A stretch of DNA of 22,629 nucleotides. Origin: Lactifluus volemus (lineage: Eukaryota; Basidiomycota; Agaricomycetes; Russulales; Russulaceae). The stretch is taken from assembly GCA_022376515.1 (NCBI GenBank), contig WTXI01000477.1, positions 1 through 22,629 on the forward strand, written 5' to 3'. Made by a program: the position numbers and the translations under genes. Positions 1 to 8,684 of this stretch are shown here, piece after piece; the first letter of the stretch is position 1, and each line of letters opens with the position of its first letter. The notes under the pieces were generated by a model. The model was not told where the DNA came from. It did no database searches and saw only the letters and a program-made list of their open reading frames with translations.

Positions 1-2376
1 TCAGCATGATCCGTGAGCTCATAGTACTTGTTGAGGGTTGACTTAGCAGAGATGATGGCCGCACGTATAGCAACGTTGAGTGACTCGTTTTTGAGATAAG
101 TGGTGAAATAATGATCGATTTTGTCTATGGCGGGGATAACCTTTTGAAGGTTAGGTGAGTCACGTGAGAAGAACAATGTGCCGTCTTTTAGGTACTGAGT
201 AAGAAACAAGAGTGAGGAAGGATGGAAAGAAGGTTGGAGCGGTTAAAGAGTGGGTGAGTTAGCGGCAGTTGAAAGGAATGGGTGGCGTAATCCATTGGGT
301 ATACTCAGACGCTTACCTGGAGGACTTCTGTTATATCTGTGGCCAACTTCCACTCTGACTCTTCGAGCTCAAATCTGCGCAGCCCATTACTCATATCTGA
401 GGTAAGCTCTTTCAAGGCCTCTTTATAGTCAATAGCAAAGCTCATCATATCGTATGTTGAATTCCAGCGCGTTTTAATGTCCCACAGCATGATCTGAATT
501 TGCAAGCTGTGTTTTTCGAGCAACGCTTTCCAGGCTGGCAGAAGAGATGTTGTTGAATGCACAATTTTGAATGCCAACTTGCGGAGCTTAAGGGCAGTTT
601 TCAGAAGACAATACCAGTATGTTCTCAAACTACCTACCTTGACAAGCACACGAGTGATTGGGATGACTTTGGCTTTCAGCTGATTTTCTTCCTCCGGTGT
701 CAAAGTAATCACATCAACCCATTCTTCAAGGTCATCGTCATCCATCTCGTCTCCAAGGCTCTGTTCCCTTTCCTTCTGTGTTGATGCTTCCTCGATGTCG
801 ATATCCTCCGCGAGCTCTACAAGATTACCAAGCACTTGGCGTTTATCATCAGTTAAGTCATCAATTATTTTTTCTGGCAGCTCAAAATGCTTTAGTAGAG
901 ACTTTGCAACAAGATTCAAGACGTGAAGGAAGCAGCGCGTTCGATTGACCTTATGGAATGCAGCCATGCGCTCGTCCATCTCCTCGATCATAGTATCATT
1001 GTTTGATGCATTATCGCATGTTACGGACAGTATCTTGAACCCAGGTAAGTGATAATAGACTTCTTGTGACGTCCATTGACTTACTTTGTTCTCAATCCCA
1101 AAGTCACCAAGGATTTTTTCGAACGCGATTGCTAGATTCACGCCAATGTGTGACTTTGATCTTCGTGATCAATTTATGCACCCTTTCAAGGTAATATGAC
1201 TCACCTCTGGAACCTCGATGATATCGAGTACAAGGGAAACCATAGCACTATTCAGTTCCAGGTGAACTGTCACCCCAACAAAGGCACAATGGTTAGGAGA
1301 TGTCCACGCATCTGTAGCAAAGTTCAATCGGCCTTTGTACTCCTGTAATGGTGCGTCTTAACGAATTTTCTTATGATTTTCTGGTTCTAACATACTTGGA
1401 GTAGGCTTGTGATCCTTCTGTGTGTGCACGCGAAGACCAACTTCACATCATGCGCAACTGTGGAGCTTGAGGGGATGTATAGCTTGGGGTGTTCCGTTTT
1501 CATAAGACTCTTGAATCCACGATCCTCAACTATCTGGAAGGGATGAACACTTTCCGACACCCAGCGTACAATTTCGGCCCTGTTTTGTATTGTGTAAGTC
1601 TATCAAGTATCCTTTCTTGCAAGTTGACCTACTTAATTTCCATCTTAGTATGATTGCGTGCCATGTAGGTGACTTTCCCCTTCCCACTCCTCTTGAATGA
1701 TGCAGTAATCGTTCCAGAGAAATTGAACGCATTGACCACCTTTTTCCTGGCCTCATTAATGTTCCCACACTGGACAGCCATATTAAAGGCCTCATCCCCC
1801 CAGCAAGATTTTGCATGGCGCGAAAGGTTGCCAGTCGATGTACGATCCGATTCAGAATCAAGATAACGACAGCACTCAAACTTGCATAGGGCACATGCGC
1901 ATCTGAAGACATGTGCCTTGCAGTTGCCGACATACTGGATTTGTGGGATTGGTTTATAGAACGAATATACCGGTGATTTCCATGCCGCCATCATTTTTTC
2001 TTTTTTTGTGGTGAGTAAATCAGCTTCTATGATAGGACATTAATTTCTTACGGAGTTCCTTTTTGTCTTCATCCTTAGCCAAATTGTTGGATCCTTTTTG
2101 CTTCTTTGAGGCTGAGGCCCTGTTCCCAGTAACCTCGACGACCTCAGGTTCGGAGTTAGAGCTATCGGAAGAGCTATCAGAAGGGGTATTGTTAGATATG
2201 GTAGGCGTGATTTTTCTTTGCTTCCTGGCGTCACATTTGTGGCTGAGGCTTTTCTTAGCCTTCCGCTTAGCTGATTTAGAAGTGTTTGCAGCCGTTTTTT
2301 CAGAGGATGGGAGGGAAGAAGGAGGAGCAGACACTGTGCTGGTGGTAGGGACCTTCTCTTTTTTTTTGGGCCCCAT
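1..2376 (-). CDS. hAT-family transposase with BED zinc finger (C-terminus beyond left edge)
   Basis: Cut-and-paste DNA transposase, nuclear. Seen: after removing seven GT-AG introns (195-316, 587-637, 1034-1084, 1154-1204, 1343-1395, 1580-1632, 2000-2051) the exons 2052-2376, 1633-1999, 1396-1579, 1205-1342, 1085-1153, 638-1033, 317-586 and 1-194 read as one open frame of about 647 codons without a stop. Order: Lys/Ser-rich N-terminus starting MGPKKKEK (NLS-like), BED-type finger (CALC ... NLSRHAKSC, exon 1633-1999), FATDAWTSPN with the first catalytic Asp (about residue 303), ILSVTCDNASNND with the second Asp (about 368), RCFLH (CxxH, about 395-398), an acidic stretch, TRWNSTYDM, then KDGTLFFSRDSPNL. 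The catalytic Glu and hATC dimerisation region should lie beyond position 1. ATG at 2374-2376 was chosen because the NLS-like start follows it. Intron limits are by eye; the two 51 bp introns at 587-637 and 1034-1084 are in frame and are called because removing them restores the family motifs. Confidence 0.85.
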
Positions 2377-2733
2377 GGTGGAGGGAGGATAGTCTGGTGA
2401 GCCAACAAGTATTGAGTGCCTACAGTAACTAACTAGGCTGGAAAGACTCCCCATTTGGAAGGTCGCCGATGCTGATTAGACTCCGATTTCCGGTGTAACC
2501 TTATGGGGGGGGGGGGCATGGGGGGCACCACGGCATCCCGCATGCCACATACAAGCAACTTCAAGGAGGGAAAGAAGAGGGGGGGCTGGGGGATTACTTT
2601 AGTACTACTTAGACTCGTGATGATCAATCAGCCATTTGCAGATGCTCGCACTCCTTGAGTTCTTGAATAAACAATAAACTGGTGAGTCTCACAGAAGTAT
2701 GGCATGCCGACATGCGCTCCGTCATAATGACCA
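2377..2733. other. 5' region of the hAT transposase gene, noncoding
   Basis: No gene is seen. It holds a run of 12-13 G near 2504-2515 followed by more G-rich sequence, and presumably the promoter and 5' UTR of the minus-strand transposase. No clear TATA box was recognised. An upstream in-frame ATG at 2452-2454 could add about 26 residues, but the NLS-like MGPKKK start is preferred. Confidence 0.4.
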
Positions 2734-2741
2734 TGCAGTCC

Positions 2742-3121
2742 TAGTGTTGCTGCAGCTCAAGCTGGTCATTTTCGACAAATTGTGATAAAGCTTCAAATAA
2801 AATAGATAAAAATCTGAAAATATTTGAGCACATAGATCACCCTACAAGCCGGGGGGTCCTCTGCCAACATTAAGCACCAATGTTAGTTCTTCTAGAGATA
2901 TTGGACCGGCTTGGAATTGGCTCAAATTTATTTTTTTTCAAGCCAATTCCAAGCCGGTCCAATATCTCCGGAAGAACTAACATTGGTGCTTAATGTTGAC
3001 AGAGGACCCCCCGGCTTGTAGGGTGATCTATGTGCTCAAATAGTTTCAGAGTTTTATCTATTTTATCTGAAGCTATATCACAATTTGTCGAACATGACCA
3101 GCTCAAGCTGCAGCAACACTA
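2742..3121. mobile_element. Palindromic hAT-type MITE (foldback element) with 8 bp target duplication
   Basis: Two 181 bp arms (2742-2922 and 2941-3121) are inverted copies with about ten mismatches and no gap, separated by an 18 bp A/T-rich loop (2923-2940). Ends are TAGTGTTGCTGCAGC, matching the hAT YARNG start. Flanks are TGCAGTCC (2734-2741) and CGCAGTCC (3122-3129), an 8 bp target duplication with one change, as expected for hAT. It has no coding capacity and is nested in the 5' region of the larger hAT element, roughly 370 bp upstream of the transposase ATG. A transcript through it would form a long hairpin. Confidence 0.85.
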
Positions 3122-3129
3122 CGCAGTCC

Positions 3130-3702
3130 ACGCCGACAATTCCACATGGTTTTCACCCCCAACACCAAGTCAAATTTTAACATGACTGCTGTTAATTCTA
3201 TGCAAATACAGCTAGGGGTTTGTTAAAGTATTATTTTGTACTCAATGCTGCAAAGCTTCATATACATCTGCTCAAATCATGGCTTGATGCGCGCCTCGCT
3301 GCCTCCACCTTGTCCTCTTCTGAGCCGTTGCCGCTCAGCACCTTCTGGGCCTTGAGAAGTTCTTGAGCGGAGCCACACATTAATAGTTAACATGTTATTG
3401 GGATGCACAGTCGCAATGCCTCCAGATCGTGCTGATATGAGAAAAGGGAGTGAAAGTGAAAATTGATGAGGCTGTAATGCACAGGAGCTATGGACAGCTC
3501 AACAAGCAAGTGGAGTGAAATGAAAGCAGATAACTACCAGTGCATGGACATCAGAATTTGAGAGGCATTTGACTTGGAGGGTTTTGAGGAAAATGTGAAG
3601 AAATGACAGAATTGAGGAACTTGAGCTCGAGTTGACGCAGCACCACTAACTGACTAAGCAATACCGCCATACGGCCCATATCAACCGGCCACCCGACGGC
3701 AA
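3130..3702. other. Noncoding interior of the hAT element
   Basis: No ORF, RNA gene or repeat recognised apart from the subterminal motifs that begin near 3703. The sequence is likely untranslated 5' DNA of the hAT element. Confidence 0.4.
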
Positions 3703-3760
3703 CCCATGATGGGTTAACCCATAACCCATGATGGGTTACCCATACCCATGCCGATCCCTA
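3703..3760 (-). repeat. hAT subterminal repeats and terminal inverted repeat
   Basis: Contains repeated ACCCAT / ATGGGT units, including two copies of AACCCATGATGGGTT or close variants, ending in CCGATCCCTA at 3751-3760 (reading TAGGGATCGG on the minus strand). Such subterminal repeats are known transposase binding regions in hAT elements; the role here is inferred. Confidence 0.55.
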
Positions 3761-3811
3761 GCCCCACTCGTATCAAACCTTAGTTCAACCTTGCACTAAC
3801 ATACTAGGGCT

Positions 3812-3819
3812 AGTGAGAT
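3812..3819. repeat. Target-site duplication AGTGAGAT, left
   Basis: Identical to 8677-8684 and immediately outside the TAGTG end of the hAT element at 3820. Eight bases is the hAT signature length. Confidence 0.85.
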
Positions 3820-4376
3820 TAGTGTTTACAGGTCCAGTCCTATGGACCTCAAAAAGACTGGCAACCCAACACAACCCAACTGGAAGAGACTGGACTTCTG
3901 GTTGCGGTTGCCCTCATTTTGGGTTAGTACAGTTTCCAGTTGCCTCATTTTGAAAATATTTAAAAACTGTTTAAAAACTGGTTGCAATCAGTTGCAACCG
4001 GTCTTCTCACAGTACATATAATATTGTAGATGTACTCAAAGTTACAGTTATTAAAAGAATATATACTAACATAGACACTATTAATATATTTACTATGTGT
4101 CACGGTTCACAGGGACCGTGGCTTGGACTGAGCTTCAATAATCAATGAAGAATGTGCAGACGAGTTCCTGTGAAGGATAGACTTGACTGTGCGAACTCTT
4201 GGTTCTGTATTGCATGAGGCGGGTAGTACGGGCCGGCGCACACGATGGTCAGAGTTACCATTCCCAAAGAGGATAGATGGTGGCAGATGGATGAAAGACA
4301 ATCTGTAAGTTCAACCACAATGCGGGTGCAAGTGTAATTGGAGCACAAGGGATGCTCGCCTTCCAAGGACACTTGT

Positions 4377-5497
4377 TGTTACGGAATGCAGGACACGTTG
4401 GACCCTATGCTTCCTTAACACGCTTACTCATCCTGATGATGTCCCTTCCACTTGTTTCTATTGTGCTGACTGTCTTATTGTTCTTGGTGTCCCATTGTTC
4501 GTCCCGTTTGGTCCAGTGTTATTGTTCTGAGCCTCTATTGTTCTCATCCCCTATTTTTCTTGACCTCTTGCTTATTGTCCATCCTAGTTTTGTTATGGAC
4601 TGACATGTGTTTGCTGACTCATACTATACATTTTCGGACTGATGACTCATTTCTGCTAACTCCCTTGCTTATACGAATGGACTGCCGATCGCTTTGTTTC
4701 AGATCGCTTACTTATTTCTCTCACGGTACAGCCTCACACAGCACCATACAGCCGCAAGTAACAGCCACATGCACAGGATGACTCACTGATTCCTGAAACA
4801 TGTTTCAAACCCTGAAAGCTGTACAAAGGTCACAGCCCCTACAGCTGTGTACATAGCCTCGTCCTTCTCTATATAAACCTGTACTTTCTGCCCTGAGACC
4901 TTAAGTCTCAGTTTTGTTTTGCAATCCAAGTCTTCTATTTATTAGAACCTTGCTTGCCTAGAAGCATCAGACCTGAGAGAACCCTCTTGACACTACGCTC
5001 TTCGACTTCTTGACACTTTGGTCTCACCCTGAGCCCAAAGCCCTTGACCTCTGAAACGCTCTTGACTTAGTCGTTTACTAAGTCTCGTCTTTATCGAACC
5101 TTTGATCTTGACTTGCACGTCTTGCAAGTCTCGCTCTTGACTCCACAAACGATTGTACACTTCATACAAAGGTCCTACTTGGAACCTTAACAAGTTTGGT
5201 AGAACAATTAGCATAGGTTGTATAAGTAGGCCTCAGCTGGTAGCTCGTACCCCAGCTTCAGCTTTAACTCAATCTACCTGTTTCACCTTCTCCCTAGTGA
5301 CAAGAAATTCCCCTCTCCCCTTTCCTTTCTTCTCTTACCCTCCTATACGCCCTAGTAGGGCCATCGAAGCTTGGTGGTTGTGCTACAACACCACAGGGTT
5401 CTGCGTGTCGTTACCTTGAGTGACCCTGAACCTAGATCTTGGGAGAGATCAGTACCCTGAACCCTAGTTGGGACCCGGCCCCAGTAGAGCCATAACA
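4377..5497 (+). mobile_element. Solo LTR A (Ty3/gypsy) split by a nested solo LTR B
   Basis: Starts TGTTACGGAATGCAGG at 4377 and ends CATAACA at 5497. It is homologous throughout to the LTR at 19054-19568. Flanks are CTTGT (4372-4376) and CTCGT (5498-5502), a 5 bp duplication with one change. Without LTR B and its duplication it is 514 bp, against 515 bp for the other copy. Several ATTGTNC motifs precede a TATAAG box at 5221, followed 29 bp later by CCCCAGCTTCAGCTTT (5250-5265). It probably arose by LTR-LTR recombination. Confidence 0.85.
4591..5192 (+). mobile_element. Solo LTR B (Ty3/gypsy) nested in LTR A
   Basis: Begins TGTTATGGAC and ends CCTTAACA (602 bp). It is flanked by identical AGTTT duplications at 4586-4590 and 5193-5197. 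It is collinear and nearly identical with the 5' LTR of element B at 17126-17729. The empty site can be read in the other LTR A copy, where the junction sequence is continuous. It carries three TGACTCA sites (4615, 4643, 4779), a palindrome GAAACATGTTTC near 4795-4806, a TATATAA box at 4870-4876 and many CTTGAC motifs downstream. Confidence 0.9.
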
Positions 5498-5502
5498 CTC
5501 GT

Positions 5503-5713
5503 GGGAGGTTGAACTAAGGTTTGTGTGAAATAAAGGGGGAGGAATCAGACAATCCTTCACCCTCGATTTTGTACAAGGTTCAGGGCGTCTGTGAGCTTGT
5601 TTACAAGGGCGTAAACAGGCAAACAGATGTTCTGATTGTGGTGCGAAGGTATCTTAACCAAAGGTATGAAGAGGGGATGCACAAGAAAAGAGAGGGAGAT
5701 TGAGTGTCAAGCA
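5503..5713 (-). other. LTR C sequence left of the LINE-like insertion
   Basis: Downstream (R/U5-like) part of LTR C copy 1 on the minus strand. The plus-strand 60-codon frame here is fortuitous, because part of the same sequence recurs noncoding in LTR C copy 2 (AAACCTTAGTTCAACC at 3775-3790). Confidence 0.5.
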
Positions 5714-5726
5714 ACAACTGTGATTC

Positions 5727-7060
5727 CAAGCCTTCTTGACTTCTTACCACCACCATCGATTTTTCGATGATGTCCCCCCCCCTCCCTCTCCCTCCCCTCT
5801 CTCCCCTTCCCTTAAGCTTGGTAACCTTGGCTCCACGCTACGGGCAGCCAGCCAGAAGCAGTTGGTAGAGTCGGCAGCTATGAGACCTTCCAACCCTCCC
5901 ACTCCCTCTGTGGCACCTCCCCAGCCCTTGGGCTCACATGATGAGGCTGGCACCAATTCCCAGGATTTTTTACCACCGGTTTTTACTGGGACCCCCATTT
6001 CTCAGCCCTCTTCAACCCCTGAGTTGATTTCCCCCCCAGTTGATACTGCTGGCGGGGCGGGCAAACCCTTGCAGGACCCCGTTTACTTCCCACCAAAGGA
6101 GAAACTCCCCCCACGCAGGGCTCTTACTGTGAATGATGAGCTCTCAGTTTTTGACATTCACAACACCTTCCGTCGTTGCTGGTTCCTCTCTTGGGACCAC
6201 CTCATGGCCAATGTTATCTTGGCCCAAAAGGCTGAGGATGGGAAAATTTCTTGGGTCAAGTTTACTCCCCCTTACCACGCTCACCTGGTCAAGTGCGCTG
6301 TTGCACTTGTGCCTCGCCCCCTCCAGAAGGTGAAAAAGGTGATGTTTGTGTATGTTTTAGAAACCTTAAACAGAGAGGCCCCCAAAGCCTTTTTCGACCT
6401 CACAAAGGGCCCCAGCCTCGCAGCCAAGGCCCAGAAGGAGAAGAAACACCTTGCACAGAAAAGGAATCGTGCATTGAGGCGAGAACGCTGACGAGTGGCC
6501 GAAGAAGCCGCTGGAGGCCGACCACAATGGGCCTGTGAGAAGTGCGGACGCAAGTTCAGCTCCTGTAAGGCCCAGAAGTGACACCAATGCCCTATTTCCA
6601 AGGAGGCGAGCGGAAAGGGAGAAGAGGCTAAGGGTAAGGGTAAAGCCAAACCCCCTGCCACCTCGAACAAGCCGAAGGCTCCATCAAAAGCCCCTACCGC
6701 CCCCCACCTTCAAAGTCGACCCACCACCCACTACCCCCCTCGAGGCAGCCAAGAGATGTGCACCCAAAGTCGGCATTGCCGCTGCAGGGCCAGCAACCTT
6801 CTTTGAGCAGTCGAACGTTGGGGCGCCCCCTGCCCATCACTCAAACCAGCTTAACACTGCGGAGAAGTGGGGCATGAGGGCATGGGTGATAGAATCAGTA
6901 ATCGATAAACCTTGAGCTGTAGTTCTGTCAGGGTCTAGATGCAGCGTGTCTGGGTGACACTTTGGACCTTTTATGGTACTGACTCTCTTGTAGAAAGTAC
7001 CTTGTTACATACACCCCAGTGCTATATAAATTTGATTCAAAAAAAAAAAAAAAAAAAAAA
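5727..7060 (+). mobile_element. LINE-like insertion carrying only ORF1, with poly(A) tail and 13 bp target duplication
   Basis: ACAACTGTGATTC occurs exactly at 5714-5726 and at 7061-7073, bracketing a 1334 bp insertion that ends in an A-run of about 22. This is the mark of target-primed reverse transcription. The stretch before the tail, GCTATATAAATTTGATTC, resembles the tail of the minus-strand LINE at 14875 (GCGCTATACAAATGCGGATTC), so the two probably share a LINE family. It contains a zinc-finger ORF1 and a 3' UTR but no reverse transcriptase, so it would be mobilised in trans. A processed retrocopy of a host gene is the alternative. Confidence 0.8.
5736..6806 (+). pseudogene. LINE ORF1-like nucleic-acid-binding protein with two in-frame TGA codons
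   Basis: The frame opened by ATG at 5736, 9 bp after the insertion start, runs 251 codons to TGA at 6489. It continues in the same frame through TGA at 6579 to TGA at 6804, 357 codons in all. The N-terminus is Pro/Ser-rich. The middle has a folded-looking part from TVNDELSVFDIHNTFRRCW to VMFVYVLETLN. A basic Lys/Arg region follows (KAQKEKKHLAQKRNRALRRE), then after the first stop WACEKCGRKFSSC with a later H-x-C, a CCHC-type finger, and a Lys/Pro/Ala tail. ORF1 proteins of fungal LINEs bind the element RNA; this role is inferred from layout, not from a recognised domain. Both internal stops could be CGA (Arg) to TGA changes. No ORF2 follows. Confidence 0.6.
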
Positions 7061-7115
7061 ACAACTGTGATTCTCAACAAAGCTGAAGCTGGGGCTTTAG
7101 CTCGTCCATAGGGCC

Positions 7116-7124
7116 CTATTTATG
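7116..7124 (-). promoter_or_regulatory. TATA-like box of LTR C copy 1
   Basis: Reads CATAAATAG on the minus strand, with CCCCAGCTTCAGCTTT starting about 30 bp downstream and the TGASTCA array about 50 bp upstream. Confidence 0.5.
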
Positions 7125-7172
7125 TGTACAGAGGGCCAGCCAACTATCCTACAAAGGTCACAGTAAAGTAGC

Positions 7173-7297
7173 GAAGTCAAGACCATTGACTAAGGACCTG
7201 AGTCAGTTCTGATGACTCAAGAACTGACTCAGTGCATCTGACTCAAGGTCTGAGTCAAGAACGCTGACTCAAGATTTGAGTCATGATCCCTGAGTCA
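7173..7297 (-). promoter_or_regulatory. Phased array of TGASTCA (Gcn4/AP-1-like) sites in the LTR C promoter
   Basis: Eight exact TGA(C/G)TCA heptamers start at 7199, 7213, 7225, 7239, 7251, 7265, 7277 and 7291. Spacings alternate 14, 12, 14, 12, 14, 12, 14. Degenerate units continue the same phase at 7187 (TGACTAA) and 7173 (GAAGTCA). The array lies about 50 bp upstream of the TATA-like box on the minus strand. TGASTCA is the established site of Gcn4/Cpc1/AP-1 bZIP proteins; regulation of this LTR by such a factor is inferred. Confidence 0.75.
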
Positions 7298-7448
7298 AAT
7301 ACACATCCAAAACAGCGATGCACAGCCCCTAGAAGTCAAACAGAGGGGGCTGGCCAAGGAAAGGGATCCTAGATCATAACACAAGTTGAAAAATGGACGG
7401 AAAGCAGCAAGAAATGGGCCAGACGGCCCACATGACCATAACACTATA

Positions 7449-8460
7449 TCTAACATTATGAAATGATGGGACATGCCTGGGAAAAAAGACTCGTTTGGTG
7501 AGGGTTTATATAGCCTGTGGCTGCGCACAGACCTTTTCATCATGTGCTGCCAAAGTAAACTTACGCTGCTGCAAGCCTCCAGGCTCTGTCCCTACACAGC
7601 AATGGCCAGCAAGCCCCACAACAACAGTGGGTCCTGCCTCGTTGTCCTACCTCGTTGTCCTCGCCGTGTGTGTATCGCCAGCTACCCCCTCTGTTGGTCG
7701 TGTCCTCTGTCGCCAAGCGTGGTCCTAGGTTTGTTCTTTTTTTTTTATGATTCTCAGGCTGACTTCTTTCTCTCGCGTACACCCATGGCAATGCCTGTGG
7801 CATCGGCGTCACTATGCCATCAGGGCCTGCCACTTGCCCTCGCGCGTGTTGCTCCCCTCTTTCTTTGGGTGCCGCATTTCCTCCAGCCGTTGTCTCTCAC
7901 GGCGCGTCGGGACATCCTCCTCCACATCCTCTGCCACCACCACCACCTCTGTCCATCGCACCTGCACCACATCGATGTCCTTGGCGTCAGGATTGCGCTG
8001 GCGGCGCCGTTGCGACCACCTGAGAGCCTGACGCCTGCGACCAGTGTGTGTCACGGCCTCCTCCCTGCCTCTGCCTCCACCACCATCACCTCAGTGTCCA
8101 TCGCACGTCGACATCCTTCACCCTCCCATCAGCAACGTCGGCCGCCACCACAGCCAGGATGACGAACTGCAAGTATGGCTGCGACAACAAACGGCCGCAC
8201 CAACAAACGCCAGGGAGGACAATGGGTACAACAAATGGGAGGGACGATGACAACAGGTGGCAAGACGGTGAACACGACGACAGACGCAGGGGATGACAAA
8301 CGCCGGGGACGACAACGTGCCAGAATGCAGGACCCCCACCCTCACTACAAACACGAGACTGCTGTTTCATTTTTCTATTTCATTTCCTATTTTGTTTCTC
8401 ATTTTATTTTTCATTCTCATACACCATGGCTGCGAGCATTTGAATGTAATTAGTTTTATC
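7449..8460. other. Pyrimidine-rich core of the non-autonomous hAT
   Basis: The plus strand is rich in C/T and CpG with many CACC, CCTC and GCC words. It gives long overlapping frames in several readings (for example a 229-codon frame at 7473-8162) of low complexity with no domain. Part of it (about 8005-8050) resembles 14693-14745, another pyrimidine-rich stretch, so this looks like shared transposon filler rather than a gene. Confidence 0.5.
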
Positions 8461-8676
8461 TAGTTTATAGATTTAAATTATGCTAAAAAAAAGCACCAGT
8501 AAGACCAGTCAAAACTAGTCTTAACCAGTCTTTTGGAGGCAATGGACCGAATAGGACCAGTCCTATTCAGTTCGGTTGCAGCCCAGCAGATTTGGGTGTT
8601 GGTCTGGACCGGTTGCGGTCCCGGTTGCCCATCTTTGGGGTCAAAAAACCGGACTAGACCGGACCTTAAAACACTA

Positions 8677-8684
8677 AGTGAGAT
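8677..8684. repeat. Target-site duplication AGTGAGAT, right
   Basis: Identical to 3812-3819 and adjacent to the CACTA end of the hAT element at 8676. Joining the two flanks restores LTR C sequence. Confidence 0.85.

Larger units (their letters stand above)
1..3760 (-). mobile_element. Autonomous-type hAT element, 5' end at 3760, 3' end off the left edge
   Basis: The transposase gene lies in it. The presumed 5' terminus, read on the minus strand from 3760, is TAGGGATCGGCATGGG, which fits the hAT YARNG-type start. Subterminal ACCCAT / AACCCATGATGGGTT motifs repeat at 3703-3750. The base right after 3760 resumes LTR C-like sequence, so the element seems inserted in LTR C copy 2, with a predicted 8 bp duplication GCCCCACT at 3761-3768. 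The other terminus is not in the window, so the pairing of this end with this gene is inferred. Between the gene and the terminus lie a G-run (about 2504-2515), a nested MITE and about 630 bp of noncoding sequence. Confidence 0.6.
4098..7443 (-). mobile_element. Solo LTR C copy 1 (minus), interrupted by LTR A and a LINE-like insertion
   Basis: On the minus strand it starts TGTTATGG at 7443 and ends CCGTGACA at 4098. Flanks are CTATG (4093-4097) and CTATA (7444-7448), a 5 bp duplication with one change. Subtracting LTR A with its duplication (1126 bp) and the LINE insertion with its duplication (1347 bp) leaves about 873 bp. Promoter-like layout on the minus strand: a TGASTCA array (7173-7297), a TATA-like CATAAATAG (7116-7124), then the conserved start motif CCCCAGCTTCAGCTTT (7094-7079). 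An alternative start TGTTATGA at 7381 is less favoured because it lacks a matching flank duplication. Confidence 0.65.
3820..8676. mobile_element. Non-autonomous hAT element with perfect 8 bp target duplication, carrying nested insertions
   Basis: Left end TAGTGTTTACAGGTCCAGTC and, on the other strand, right end TAGTGTTTTAAGGTCCGGTC form a terminal inverted repeat of about 20 bp with three mismatches. AGTGAGAT flanks both ends exactly (3812-3819 and 8677-8684). Subterminal motifs (GACCAGTC, GGTTGC, ACTGGTT) recur in both arms. Without the nested LTR C copy (4098-7443 plus a 5 bp duplication) the element is about 1.5 kb and has no transposase, so it would depend on a hAT transposase elsewhere. 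The 7449-8460 part is a pyrimidine-rich, low-complexity core whose long overlapping frames are not credible genes. Confidence 0.85.

Noticed and set aside
2504..2515. Poly-G run as a telomere-like or G-quadruplex element
   Set aside because: A single homopolymer run without repeated spaced G-tracts of a telomeric pattern; may also be of uncertain length.
6489..6581. TGA recoding (read-through or selenocysteine) in the LINE ORF1
   Set aside because: No evidence of an alternative code or a recoding signal; CGA to TGA change in a dead repeat is simpler.
7173..7297. CRISPR-like regularly spaced repeats
   Set aside because: Repeated unit is only 7 bp with 5-7 bp gaps, inside a eukaryotic LTR; a transcription factor array fits better.
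7473..8162. 229-codon plus-strand frame as a host gene
   Set aside because: Low-complexity, pyrimidine-rich, overlapped by open frames in other readings on both strands, and inside a non-autonomous hAT.
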